Assembly (NCBI GenBank): GCA_022432975.1 | Contig: CM039508.1 | Location: forward strand, 47,457,646 to 47,521,645 | DNA length: 64,000 nucleotides | Reading direction: 5' to 3' | Source of the DNA: Begonia masoniana | Lineage: Eukaryota > Streptophyta > Magnoliopsida > Cucurbitales > Begoniaceae | In this document: positions 55,034 to 64,000 of the stretch, piece after piece | Layout of the letters: every line of letters starts with the position of its first letter | Position numbering within the stretch: the stretch's first letter is position 1 | The notes under the pieces: generated by a model | Seen by the model: only the letters and a program-made list of their open reading frames with translations | Database searches by the model: none | Told to the model about the DNA's origin: nothing | Made by a program: the position numbers and the translations under genes

Positions 55034-56565
55034 CTAAAAATAATATGAGAAAATTTTAAAACACACCTTTGTCAAACTCATCCACCATATTATTTCTAAA
55101 TGATGTTTTGCCTCATGAATCCAGCTTTGAGTGCAAATAAGTGATTTGGCAGTCTTTGGTGATAAAGAACTATGAAAAGAATCAAGTACACGTCCTCCAC
55201 TACTGAAAGCTGACTCCGAATGAACTGTGAAAATAGGATTAACCAATACATCTTTTGCAATTCTACTTAATATTAGATATTTCAATGAATTTACTTTCTA
55301 CCATGCCAAATTATATTGTTGTCTGAAAATTTTTTCGATTCTTCAGATAAATATTGATCAACTTCCGTCATCTTGATTAAAGCATCTAGCTCACTATGAC
55401 AGCTTCAAAACATCTCATATACCTTATTGTGGGCAAAACTAGTAATTTGTCCTGTGAACGAAGATGTCGCAACGTTCTACAATAATTTTGTGACATTTCA
55501 AACCTCAAATCAAATTTGTATTGAATATATAATCTATTAATCATAGTTCGTGCTTGACTTACTAAATTTGTTGCTTTATTATTGTCAACCAACATGGTAA
55601 GACAATGTTGCAAAAACTGTATTTTACATCTCGGATCTAAGACAACTGCAACGTACATCAAAAAATTAATCTTCTCACAACTTCCCCAATACTTGTCAAA
55701 TTTTTCTTGCATTCCAATAGCTATTTTCTTCAATGATGGATTGTCACACTCAGCATACTCCATGATAACTATTTTCAAATTGCATACTTTGCTAAAACAA
55801 ATATTTGATATAACATGCGAAGAGACTGAAACAATCACAGTTGTATCATAAAAAATCTTTAAAAACTTAACAAGTTCTCTAATATTCGCCCAATCTGTTG
55901 TAGTGGGAGGTGTTTCCCCACTCAAATCACCAACATAATTACTATTGGTTTCTATTAACTTGTCAAAAGTTTTCTCAAAATTTTCAGCGCTTGTTAACAT
56001 CAAATATGTAGAATTTCATCTTGTAGACACATCAAAGAAAACACTACATAATATTATCAACACAACTCTTAAAATTTTGTAACCTTGCAGGTGAAGATCG
56101 AACATACTTAATAGCTCCATGTACTCTACTAATAGCCTTTTGATGATATTTCAATCCATCACATACAATCAAGTTCAGTACCTGTGCAAAACATCGAATA
56201 TGCATGTATTCTCCATTCAAAACTAAACCATTCCAATTTCGTACACTTTTGATCAAATATGAAATTGCAACATCATTCGAAGAAACATTATCAACTATAA
56301 CAGTTAACACATTTTCAATTTCTCATTCAAACAAACATTTTTCTACTTCTCTACCAATTGTCTCACCTTTATGATTTGAAATCAAACAAAAATTTAAAAT
56401 CTTCTTATACATGGTCCAATCACTATCAATATAATGAGCAGTTAAAACCATGTAATTTAAATTTTGAATAACAGTCCATGTATCTATAGTCAAACATACT
56501 CGTTGCGATGTTGTTCTAAAGTACTCTTTCAACTTCATTTGTTCTTTTTCATAAACATTAAAAAT
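55034..56565 (-). pseudogene. decayed hAT (Ac-type) transposase, 5'-truncated
   Basis: Minus-strand fragments in family order. 56538-56323 has LTIDTWTVIQNLNYMVLTAHYID, the RNase H-like start with the first catalytic Asp. 56310-56044 has IVDNVSSNDVAI and MHIRCFAQVLNLIV, with the second Asp and the CxxH-like motif. 56003-55386 has VLDPRCK. The C-terminal hATC dimerisation domain is at about 55360-55034 (RIAKDVLVNP, SESAFSSGGRVLD, SLSPKTAKSLICTQSWI). The first two pieces share a frame across an in-frame TGA; the others are in different frames. The BED zinc finger and N-terminus are absent because an LTR begins at about 56566. Confidence 0.85.
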
Positions 56566-56903
56566 GTAACAACCAGCACCTTGGTCAGGTATTTTTCACG
56601 CAATTAATTATGGTGTGATTTATGTAATAAAGAGATTATAAATGAAAGTAGGTTTAGTGGCAGAATTGTAATTAAGTTAGTTTTATTTGATAGAAGTAGA
56701 AATTAGAAAGTCTAAAACCTCATTTAAAACCCTCCTATAGCCGACATTTTCCTCTGGCGATTTCCTCCTTCAGCAACCGATTTCTCCTCTTTCTTCGACG
56801 ATTCAAAGCTCATGTAAGGTTTAGGTGATTCACTCATTAAGCTTTCGATTAAGGATGATTACTAGTCGGTGTTTAAGGACTTAGAATCGAACAATGTTTG
56901 AAT
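56566..56903 (+). repeat. truncated Ty3/gypsy LTR (copy a)
   Basis: Starts TGTAACAACCAGCACC inside the hAT transposase and shares with the other copies the order GGTCAGGTATTTTTC, AAACCTCA, TAGCCGACATT and CGATTTC. It is cut off at about 56903 by the start of another LTR of the same family. Confidence 0.6.
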
Positions 56904-59240
56904 ATTAACACCCGGTTCTATCGAACCAATTCCCTATTCTTTTTATTAATGACACACTTTATATGATAATAATAAATGTAGGGTTAATGGGTGACTAGGC
57001 AAGAGCATAAAGGTAATTGGAAATTTGAAAGTGGATAACGTATTCAAGGAAAGGGGTTTTGGGTTTAATCCACTGTAGCCGCCACTATTTCTCATTTTCT
57101 CTCTCGGCCTTCAGCTCTCCAGCAGAAACCTCTGGGCGATTTCTTTCTTGCTCGATTCTCTTTCAACCTAGGTAAGTTTTTCCTTGTTTCTCTTGTGTTT
57201 AAGCAGTTAGGTAATTGATGTAATGCAATGTGAGAAATTTCGAGGATGCTGAGATTGAGGGTAGGTTCGGGTTCTAATGATAAATAGGAATGCTCGGGTA
57301 GTAGAGTTTCTAACTGGAGTCCTCAAACTTTTGTTTGATTCTTGGTGAAGTTTAGTGAAGGTTTGATTGATGTTCTGTTATGAACCTAGGTGAGCGAGCT
57401 TCTAAGGTAGCTTACAGCCGAGTGATTTCCAGGAGACCAGGTAAGTGAAGTATGCTTGTGCCTTCGGGCATACATCACAAAACATTAGGATTTTGTTTAC
57501 TTGAATGTGTCCGTATGTTATGCATCATATTTTAAAAGTATACAAAAATGAATTTGAATGCATGTTGGCATGGTAAGGAATGAACATAATGAAACAGCTA
57601 TGTGAATCAGATTTACTGTTAAGGGAAATAATCCGCCCCTTAATGAGACAGTGAATATTTAGACTTTAGAAAATTTGATCTGCTTCCCATCAAACAGGGG
57701 GATCGAAAACAGCTATGTGAATCAGATTTACTGTTAAGGGAATTAATCCGCCCCTTAATGAGTCAGTGGATATTTATACTTTAGGAAAGTTGATCCAACT
57801 TCCAATTTCACAGGGGGCTCTGAACAGAAACGATGCATGAACAACTGAGATGGGAAAGTAGAAATTGCATGTTTAGGAATTCATATTTCAGCATTTCATT
57901 TCATTACTGCCTTACTTACTTAGCATTAGGCTAATAGATGAGTTTTGTGATGTAGGTGAAGAACTGACAGCAGGTGTGTTTACTGAGTTTGCTGAGGACT
58001 AGACTGGTTAGAGGAGTGCATCTATGTAACAATTTGGACAGTTGATGGGGCGGTTTAACTGATGTCAGTTGGTGTAAAGGTTTAGTTGACAATGTTTCAA
58101 TTTAAGTATGTTGAGTTTTCATGACAGTAGTGGTTTCAATATTTGAATACGTTTTGAGATTTTCTGATAATAGTATCTGTTGGTTTTAATGTTGGTTCTT
58201 ACTGGATTTTGAGTAATGCATTGATTTGAATTGTTTCTGAATGATTTCAGTGAAGTAAGTAAATTCCTTTCTATAGTTAGAGTTGTGTTTGTATAGCAAG
58301 GAGTAGTTGAAATGTCGCCTTGTTCTCTATTGGTAGATGATGTCTATCGGCAGATGTTGAGTTGTTGTTCTGTTGTCTATCGGAAGATGTCTTCAGTAAA
58401 GCCATTAGATGATGTTTCAGTAAAGCCATTAGATGATGTCTTCAGTAAAGTCATCGGATGATGTCTTCAGTAAAGTCATCGAATGATGTCTTCAGTGGAA
58501 GCCATCGGAAGATATAAGTAGAAAGTTTGTCATTTTGTGATCGGGTGATGTCGAGTGTTAAACCCATCGGACGATGTAGAATGTAAATTTGTCGTTTAGT
58601 GATCGGTGGATGTCGTGTATTAAACCTATCGGATGATGTAGTAGAAGTTTTATCGTTTAGCGATCGGTGGATGTCGTGTATTAAACCTATCGGATGATGT
58701 AGTAGAAGTTTTGTCGTTTAGCGATCGGTGGATGTCGTGTGTTAAACCTATCGGATGACGTGGTAAAAGACTTGTCGTTTTGTGGTTGGCAGAGGCTGGA
58801 TGAACGAATCATCCGGCTGACGTCATCGATAGATGCGAATAGCAAAACTTGTCGTTTTGCAATCGGTTGAGGTTGGATAATTGATTCATCCGACTGACGT
58901 CATCGGTGGAAGCCTTCGATTTGTTTCTGCCCTTCTCGTTGACTTTGTTCAGCGGATGATGTGTTTGACTTTTTATAAACTTTAAGTATTTCATGTCTAA
59001 GCCTTCATCTCTTCCGGCCGAATTATTTTCTTAATATTTTAATTGATTATTCAAACACTGTTTTATAGTTTTGCTTAACCTTGCTTTGCTCAAAGATTTT
59101 CCGCTGCAAGTTTTTTTTATGTTTTTAGCAAACGTTCAAATTTGACTTTCTAACGAAGTTTTAAATTTGGTCTGAAATTTTCTTAGTTATGTTCGGGTTT
59201 ATGAGTAACAAACCGGGTTCAGAAAACTAGAGGCGTTACA
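56904..59240 (+). repeat. long Ty3/gypsy LTR (copy b)
   Basis: Starts near ACACCCGGTTCTATCGAACC (56908) and ends GAGGCGTTACA at 59240, directly before a tRNA-Met primer site (TGGTATCAGAGA, 59244-59255). It is about 2.3 kb. It contains CACTGTAGCCGCCAC with a CT-rich leader (57070-57180), a duplicated block of about 118 bp (57590-57830, GCTATGTGAATCAG, CCGCCCCTTAATGAG) and two minisatellites (58380-58790). Confidence 0.75.
58380..58790 (+). repeat. two minisatellites in the LTR sharing an ATCGGATGATGT motif
   Basis: The first array (58380-58515) has units of about 27-28 bp: GATGATGTCTTCAGTAAAG, then (T)CATCG. The second (about 58535-58790) has units of about 60 bp: TTTAGCGATCGGTGGATG, TCGTGTATTAAACC, TATCGGATGATGTAG. 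Both keep ATCGG(A/T)(T/G)GATGT, so one short motif seems to have been amplified at two scales. Confidence 0.75.
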
Positions 59241-59979
59241 GTATGGTATCAGAGACATTCAGTTAAACTGTTCAAAAGATTACTCATCAGTGCCAATCGT
59301 TGCATGGAAGTACTTCAACAACTGTAAGTGTTTGTGTTAACCTTAGTTAATAGATATTTAAGTGTGTAATTAACCCTGTACAGGAATTTAGTACAATGGC
59401 CAGACGCCCAGGAAGACCTAGAGTGCCAAGAGAAATGCCAAATGTGAGAGGTGAAGAGGAGCCTAGTGTGATTAGGCAGCTGACAGATTTAGTGCGTCAG
59501 CAAACTGATTTAGTGCGCTAACAGTCTGATCAACTAGGAGTACTGTTGAACCGAGAAGTACAAGGAAGTGCCAACTCGGGTTCTAGCAATGAACATTCTA
59601 GAGATAGATTCCGGAGACTAAGACCACCCACGTTTGATGGACAGTCATCTGATCCAGTTATTGCTGAAGGATGGCTTAGGAAGATTGAAAGTATGTTTAG
59701 GTGTGCCAACATTGGAGAAGGAGACAAGGTCACGTAGGCAACATTTCACTTGGCTGGTGAAGCTCAACTCTGGTGGGAAACAATAGAGACCACCACTGAT
59801 GTTTTGGCGATGCCTTGGTCACAGTTCAAGGACGTTTTCTATGAGAAGTATTTTAACAGCACAGTCCAAATCGCGAAGAAATTGGAGTTTCTGAACTTAA
59901 AGCAGACAGGGTCTGTGGCCGAGTACAGTAGGTAATTTGAGTCCTTGTCCAGGTTTGCTGGACATTTTGCTCACAAGGA
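59241..59979 (+). pseudogene. Ty3/gypsy gag with three in-frame stops, 3' truncated
   Basis: After the primer site, an ORF begins at 59396 (MARRPGRPRVPREMPN) and continues in a single frame to 59979: LRPPTFDGQSSDPVIAEGWL, KIESMFRCANIGEGDKV, FHLAGEAQLWWETIETT, WSQFKDVFYEKYF, EFLNLKQTGSVAEYSR, FESLSRFAGHFAH. Stops occur at 59519-59521 (TAA), 59735-59737 (TAG) and 59933-59935 (TAA). All three are single C-to-T steps from Gln codons. The Gag CCHC region and pol are missing because another LTR begins at 59980. Confidence 0.85.
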
Positions 59980-62879
59980 TGTAACACCCGACATTTTCAG
60001 CCAGGTGATTGTTACGGTTTGGGGGTCCCGATCATATCCCTTCGTTATCCAATTGACAACCAAAACAAGACACAAAATAACAAACAAGTTGGCAGCGGAA
60101 AAACAACTCAACAGAGAAGAGAAAAACAGAGAAATCACAGAGAAATTCAGTAAACAAGCGCTCTCGGTCAACAGGCCCGAAGAGTCTCCCAAACATACTC
60201 AGAACAGAACGAAAATTGGAATGAAAGCTTACCCAATTGGAAAGAATGTTGAAGGAGCACCAACGCTCGGCCGAACGACTATTGAGAAGCCGCCAACAGA
60301 GGCTTCTTCTGTGAGGAAGAAACCACGATCGAAGGTGTGGTTTTTCCCACCCTCCTTCTCAGTCGTCCACCTTCTGAAAAGATGGAGAGGAGAGGTGGCC
60401 AGAATGCCGTTCCGAGAACCAGAACTCGGAAGACAAATTTGGTGCCCTTCTGTTCGGATATTACGCACCGAACAAAAAGGGTACCCAAGCGCTCCCTTCC
60501 TGGATATTACGCACCAGAAAGGAGGGGCGCCGTGAGGGCTGCGGCTCGGACTCTCACCGACCGACAGACACTCACTGTCGAAGATAACACTCCCTCGCGA
60601 GAGAAGAGAAAATACTATCTTTTAAATTATCAAATCTGTATTAAACAATGACCCCCATTTACAGAGGAGGGAATGATACTTAAATAGAAGGAGAGGGGAA
60701 GGGGAAGGCTTCTGGTTGCTGAAAAAGGAAGAAACAGCTGTTTTGGAAGATGACCGTTGGAAGAAAAGAGCCGTTGGTCCTTCGGCCGAGAAAGCATCTT
60801 CGGCGGTGTGCTTCTCACGTGTGCACCCATGGCAGCAGCTCTTCAGCTTGATGACGTGGCTCTTCCTGCTGATGTAGCCGATGAAGTGGCTCCTTTGTGT
60901 TTGACTTTCATCACTTTCCTAAAGTTATTACAAACAAAAAAAAAAACTCGAGAAAAATAATGGCTAAAAGTTTGCCAATTACAAAAGTTTCGTAAAATTA
61001 AATCAAAACGTAAGCTTGGTTACAAAAGTTGAACTTAAAGGAAAACAAATTCCTTCTTCATTCCAAGCTTGGATAAGCCATTTACCTACAAGATTCCACA
61101 AGCCCATTAGAAGATAAAAAGAGAATAAATACTTACTTTGACTTGTGCTTGACGGGTCATGATCGTAGGCACATTATGGCAGGTCTATGGAACCCGGGGC
61201 ATATCAGTGATTTTCTTAACGGAATCAACGGTCACCTCTTTACTCGACCTTTTATTTAGTTAATTTTCATGCCAAAGCTTATTGGATTCTATTTGTGTGA
61301 TGGCAGTGTGGTAATTAATGAGAAACTTAGTTGATATAAATTTGAAATGGAAACCTTAAACCTCACTGTAGCCGACATTCTCCCTTCAGTGATTTTCTCT
61401 CCCGAGCTCTCGCTCTCTGCCTGCCAGTCATCCTTCCTCCGACGACTGGTTCCTTTGCCTTTTCCCAGCTACTCTACGCTCAAGGTATGAGTTAGACAAT
61501 GTAGTTGTCAGTTATTTGTTAGGCTCTGTTTCCAGCTTGGTGTTGGGGTTTGGTTCTCCAATGGCCGAGTAACATTAGTACCATTTATATTCTGGATTTA
61601 GCAATGTCATTCCGAATCGATTCTAGACATTTATCACACCGACTCAGATTAATCGTTAGTTGAACCTAGCTGTTTCAATTTTAGGATTTCAGATTGCACA
61701 CAGAAATTAGACTAAGGGATTCGGGAATGACTTTAACTATAGATTCTAGGATAACATTTAGTTACGACTGTTCTAACTTTAATTTCAGAATATTTAGGAT
61801 CTATATTGACTCTGAGATGTGAAATGATATCAGGTGAAGAGGTTTGAAGTGTAATGCACGACTTTGCTAAGGAAGCCAGGTAAGTGAATGTATTAAGATT
61901 CCCGGCCATTAGGGCCCTGCATCTTAAGGGTAATAAATTAGTTATGTGTTGGATGTTTGTTTTAAGTTAGTAAGATGGTTTGTACTTGGATGATTTACAA
62001 ATGTTTGAGAACCATATTATGTGATGTTCTGATAGAGTCTATGAAGTCAACTGTCCAGTATGATATTTCCATAGTCTGATGATTTAAGAACATTCATGTC
62101 ATGCATCATGAATTACTTCTCAAGCATATGAAAATGATTTATGAGCATGTATTTCCCATGAACAAGATATGAGAATGAAAATGAAACTTATGCAACCAGA
62201 TTAAGTGAGGGTTGGGGGTGGATTGACGCAAGCCACAGTCCAAAGAGGGACCATGAAAACGACCCGAAAGGGAATATGATCAAAATCACTGTCAATCCCC
62301 CTTTCACGGCACAAATCCTCCCTTAATCTATATGATGAAAGTGATGAATAAGAATATGAATAAGGAACAAGAAAAGAGCATGAAAAGAATACGATTATGA
62401 TTTTCTCTTATAGTTTAAATCTTATGATGTAGGTGACGAGATATCAGGTGAGGATTCCAAAGTTAATGAGGATGTCGAGTTTGGTTGCTGAAAGGTGTTC
62501 AGGGTGCAATCCTGTGGCTGGATGGCGATTATGACACGTGGCTGTGTTCATTTTATGTCAGTAAGACTTATGAGAAAACTGATGCCTAAGTAGGATAGGA
62601 TCATATTTTAATTTGGACCTGAAACTGTCTGATTCAACTTCTGATTTTGAGGATGATTGTAAGAACCTAGGATATTCTGTTTTATATGAGTCTTCCGCTT
62701 ACGTATCCTGAACAAGTCTATGACATTTATTCGTTTAAGTTTTATGTCTATCAAGTTGAAATTTGTGAGAGCCGAGACATTCCCTGTTGGCTGTAGCTGT
62801 TTGATGATTATTGTGTTTTACTGTTGAATGATAGGAGCTGGATGAGTGAATCATCCGGCTAACGTCACCGGATGATGTT
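59980..62879 (+). repeat. Ty3/gypsy LTR (copy c), split by a solo LTR
   Basis: Starts TGTAACACCCGACATTTTC at 59980 inside gag, is interrupted by 60010-61206, and resumes at 61207. It keeps the family order (CACTGTAGCCGACATTC, GGTAAGTGAATG, GAATCATCCGGCTAACGTCA). Joining across the insertion gives CAGCCAGGTGATTTTC, matching GGTCAGGTATTTTTC of copy a. The right boundary is placed at the change to reverse-transcriptase coding sequence and is approximate. Confidence 0.6.
60010..61206 (-). mobile_element. solo LTR, minus orientation, with GTGAT target duplication
   Basis: TG at 60010 and CA at 61206, flanked by GTGAT at 60005-60009 and 61207-61211. 1,197 bp. In the minus sense it starts TGATATGCCCCGGG and has a TATA-like CTATTTAAGTATC at about 60678-60690, then a leader-like region. 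There is no primer site, polypurine tract or interior. It is therefore a single LTR left by recombination between the two LTRs of one element. The long ORF at 59945-60535 crosses its boundary and is spurious. Related to the fragment at 51890-52740. Confidence 0.8.
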
Positions 62880-62995
62880 GAGTACGCCCCAGCTTTTCAC
62901 CGTGGGGTGCACCTGTCCTTTTTGTCAAAAAGAAGGATGGATCGATGCGGATGTGCGTTGACTATCGAGAACTAAATAAGTTAACTGTCAAGAAT
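62880..62995 (+). pseudogene. Ty3/gypsy reverse transcriptase fragment
   Basis: About 38 codons are open in one frame: [20 protein letters not shown], then [17 protein letters not shown]. These are conserved RT motifs ([15 protein letters not shown] and DYRELNK). It is cut on the left by LTR copy c and on the right by the next LTR, so only this piece remains. Confidence 0.85.
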
Positions 62996-64000
62996 GTAAC
63001 ACCCGGTTCTATCGAACCAGCTCTTTTATTATTAATGGTATACACTTTATTAGTCAATAATTTAAGTAGGGTTATTGAATGATTAGACTAGACAAGGGCA
63101 TTAGAGTAAATTACATTTTTTTAAAAAGTGGATAACGTATTTAAGGAAAGAGGGATTGGGTTTAATGCACTGTAGCCGCCACCATTTCATACCTTTCTCT
63201 TCGGGTTTTCAGCTCAAGCAGCCGAGCTCTCTAGGCGATTTTCCTCGCCCGATTCTCCTTCGACTTAGGTAAGTTTTCCTCATTTCTCTTATGATATAGT
63301 GGTTAAATACCTGAAGGAGTACAATGTGAGGATTTGAGGATGCTGAGATTGAGCGTAGATTCGGGTTTTAGTGATAAAGGGGGAATGGTCGGGTAGTAGA
63401 GTTTCTAACTGGATTCCTCGAACCACTGTTTGATTCTTGGTGAGGTTTAGTGAAGTTTTGATTTATATTCTGTTATGAACTTAGGTGAGCAGATTTCCGA
63501 AGTAGCTAGCGACCAGACAATTTCTAGAAGCCAGGTAAGTAAAGTATGCATGTGCCTTCGGGCCTACATCACAAAACAGTAGGGTTATGTATCTTGTGAA
63601 TGATTTTGTATGTCATGCATCATGTTTTTTTTAAAAGATTACGAAAATGAATTTCCATGTAAGGATGGTAAGGCATGAACTGAAAGTGACAGACAAACTA
63701 TTAAGGGAACTAATCCACCCCTTAACTTATGAAGGGATTTATAACATTGGGAGGATTGATCCCACTCCCAAGGGAACAGAGGGATCAAATCAGCTATTAA
63801 GGGAATTCATCCGCCCTTTAATCGAGTAGAGGATGTATAACATTGGGAAAATTGATCCACTTCCCAAGGGAACCGAGGGATCAGATCAGCTTATGAATCT
63901 ATCGGAAGATGTCTTCAGAAAAGCCATCGGATGATGTAGGTTTAATTCTATCGGAAGATGTCTTCAGAAAAGCCATCGGATGATGTAGGTTTAATTCTAT
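62996..64000 (+). repeat. Ty3/gypsy LTR (copy d), continues past the window
   Basis: Starts TGTAACACCCGGTTCTATCG directly after AACTGTCAAGAA of the RT fragment. It shares with copy b the blocks CACTGTAGCCGCCAC, GTGCCTTCGGGC and TTAAGGGAA...CCGCCC, but with many differences. A block of about 108 bp is duplicated at 63690-63890 (TTAAGGGAA, CCCTTTAATCGAG, GATTGATCC). It ends in the 49-bp array. Confidence 0.75.
63901..64000 (+). repeat. 49-bp tandem repeat running off the window
   Basis: Units start at ATCGGAAGATGTCTTCAG (63901, 63950 and a partial at 63999) and contain AAGCCATCGGATGATGTAGG. The two full units look identical. They use the same ATCGG(A)AGATG/ATCGGATGATG motif as the arrays in copy b. 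Confidence 0.9.

Noticed and set aside
58380..58790. CRISPR-like array
   Set aside because: The repeats are contiguous minisatellite units without unique spacers of constant length, and this is plant nuclear DNA.
59945..60535. 196-codon ORF with plausible length
   Set aside because: It runs from the gag end across an LTR start and into the solo LTR. It is a chance fusion of three repeats.
56904..64000. LTR copies b and d as the two LTRs of one element
   Set aside because: They differ far too much, and d follows an RT fragment with no polypurine tract.

Overview
The window is nuclear DNA of a flowering plant, most likely a core eudicot. The evidence is split genes with GT-AG introns, plant-specific families (two-pore K+ channel, SERAT with an OAS-TL docking tail, pro-region-less pectin methylesterase, DUF761), a plastid psaA insert, a 5S-derived Cassandra TRIM and long-TIR Mutator elements. 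The species cannot be read from the sequence.

Layout. 0-8 kb: a proline-rich ORF and a cluster of GGACGGAC inverted repeats; a CFIm68/CPSF6-like RNA-processing gene whose RD/RE-rich 3' end reappears downstream as a rearranged 500-bp copy; an acidic unknown gene (-) split by exactly 500 consecutive A bases, probably a recoded assembly gap. 8-19 kb: a small membrane protein gene, a TPK-type vacuolar K+ channel (-), a complete 15-exon SPO11-1 (meiotic double-strand-break transesterase) and a DUF761 gene (-). 20-25 kb: a plastid psaA fragment between 16-bp direct repeats, then a gag-only LTR retrotransposon (TR-GAG type) with CACAC target duplication. 25-33 kb: a foldback element, a ZIP2/ZIP11-type metal transporter, a complete Cassandra TRIM and a six-exon conserved membrane-protein gene (-).

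33.7-40.1 kb is one complete Mutator-like element: about 0.55-kb terminal inverted repeats, a 9-bp target duplication, a mudrA-like transposase (-) and a divergent second gene for a GRF zinc-finger/membrane-anchor protein (+). 41-49 kb: a five-exon pectin methylesterase (-), a cluster of ACGT-core sites, a Mutator-type MITE and an intronless serine acetyltransferase. 49-56.6 kb: hAT relics and MITEs, LTR-like debris and a decayed hAT transposase. 56.6-64 kb is a nested stack of Ty3/gypsy LTRs with minisatellites, a gag with three in-frame stops, a solo LTR of another family and a reverse-transcriptase scrap.

The host genes are unrelated housekeeping or tissue-specific loci and form no operon or cluster. 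The least ordinary items are the two-gene Mutator element, the permuted duplication, the hairpin cluster, and the palindromic TGACGTCA pair upstream of SERAT. Coordinates of introns and element ends come from reading the sequence by eye. No database search was run.
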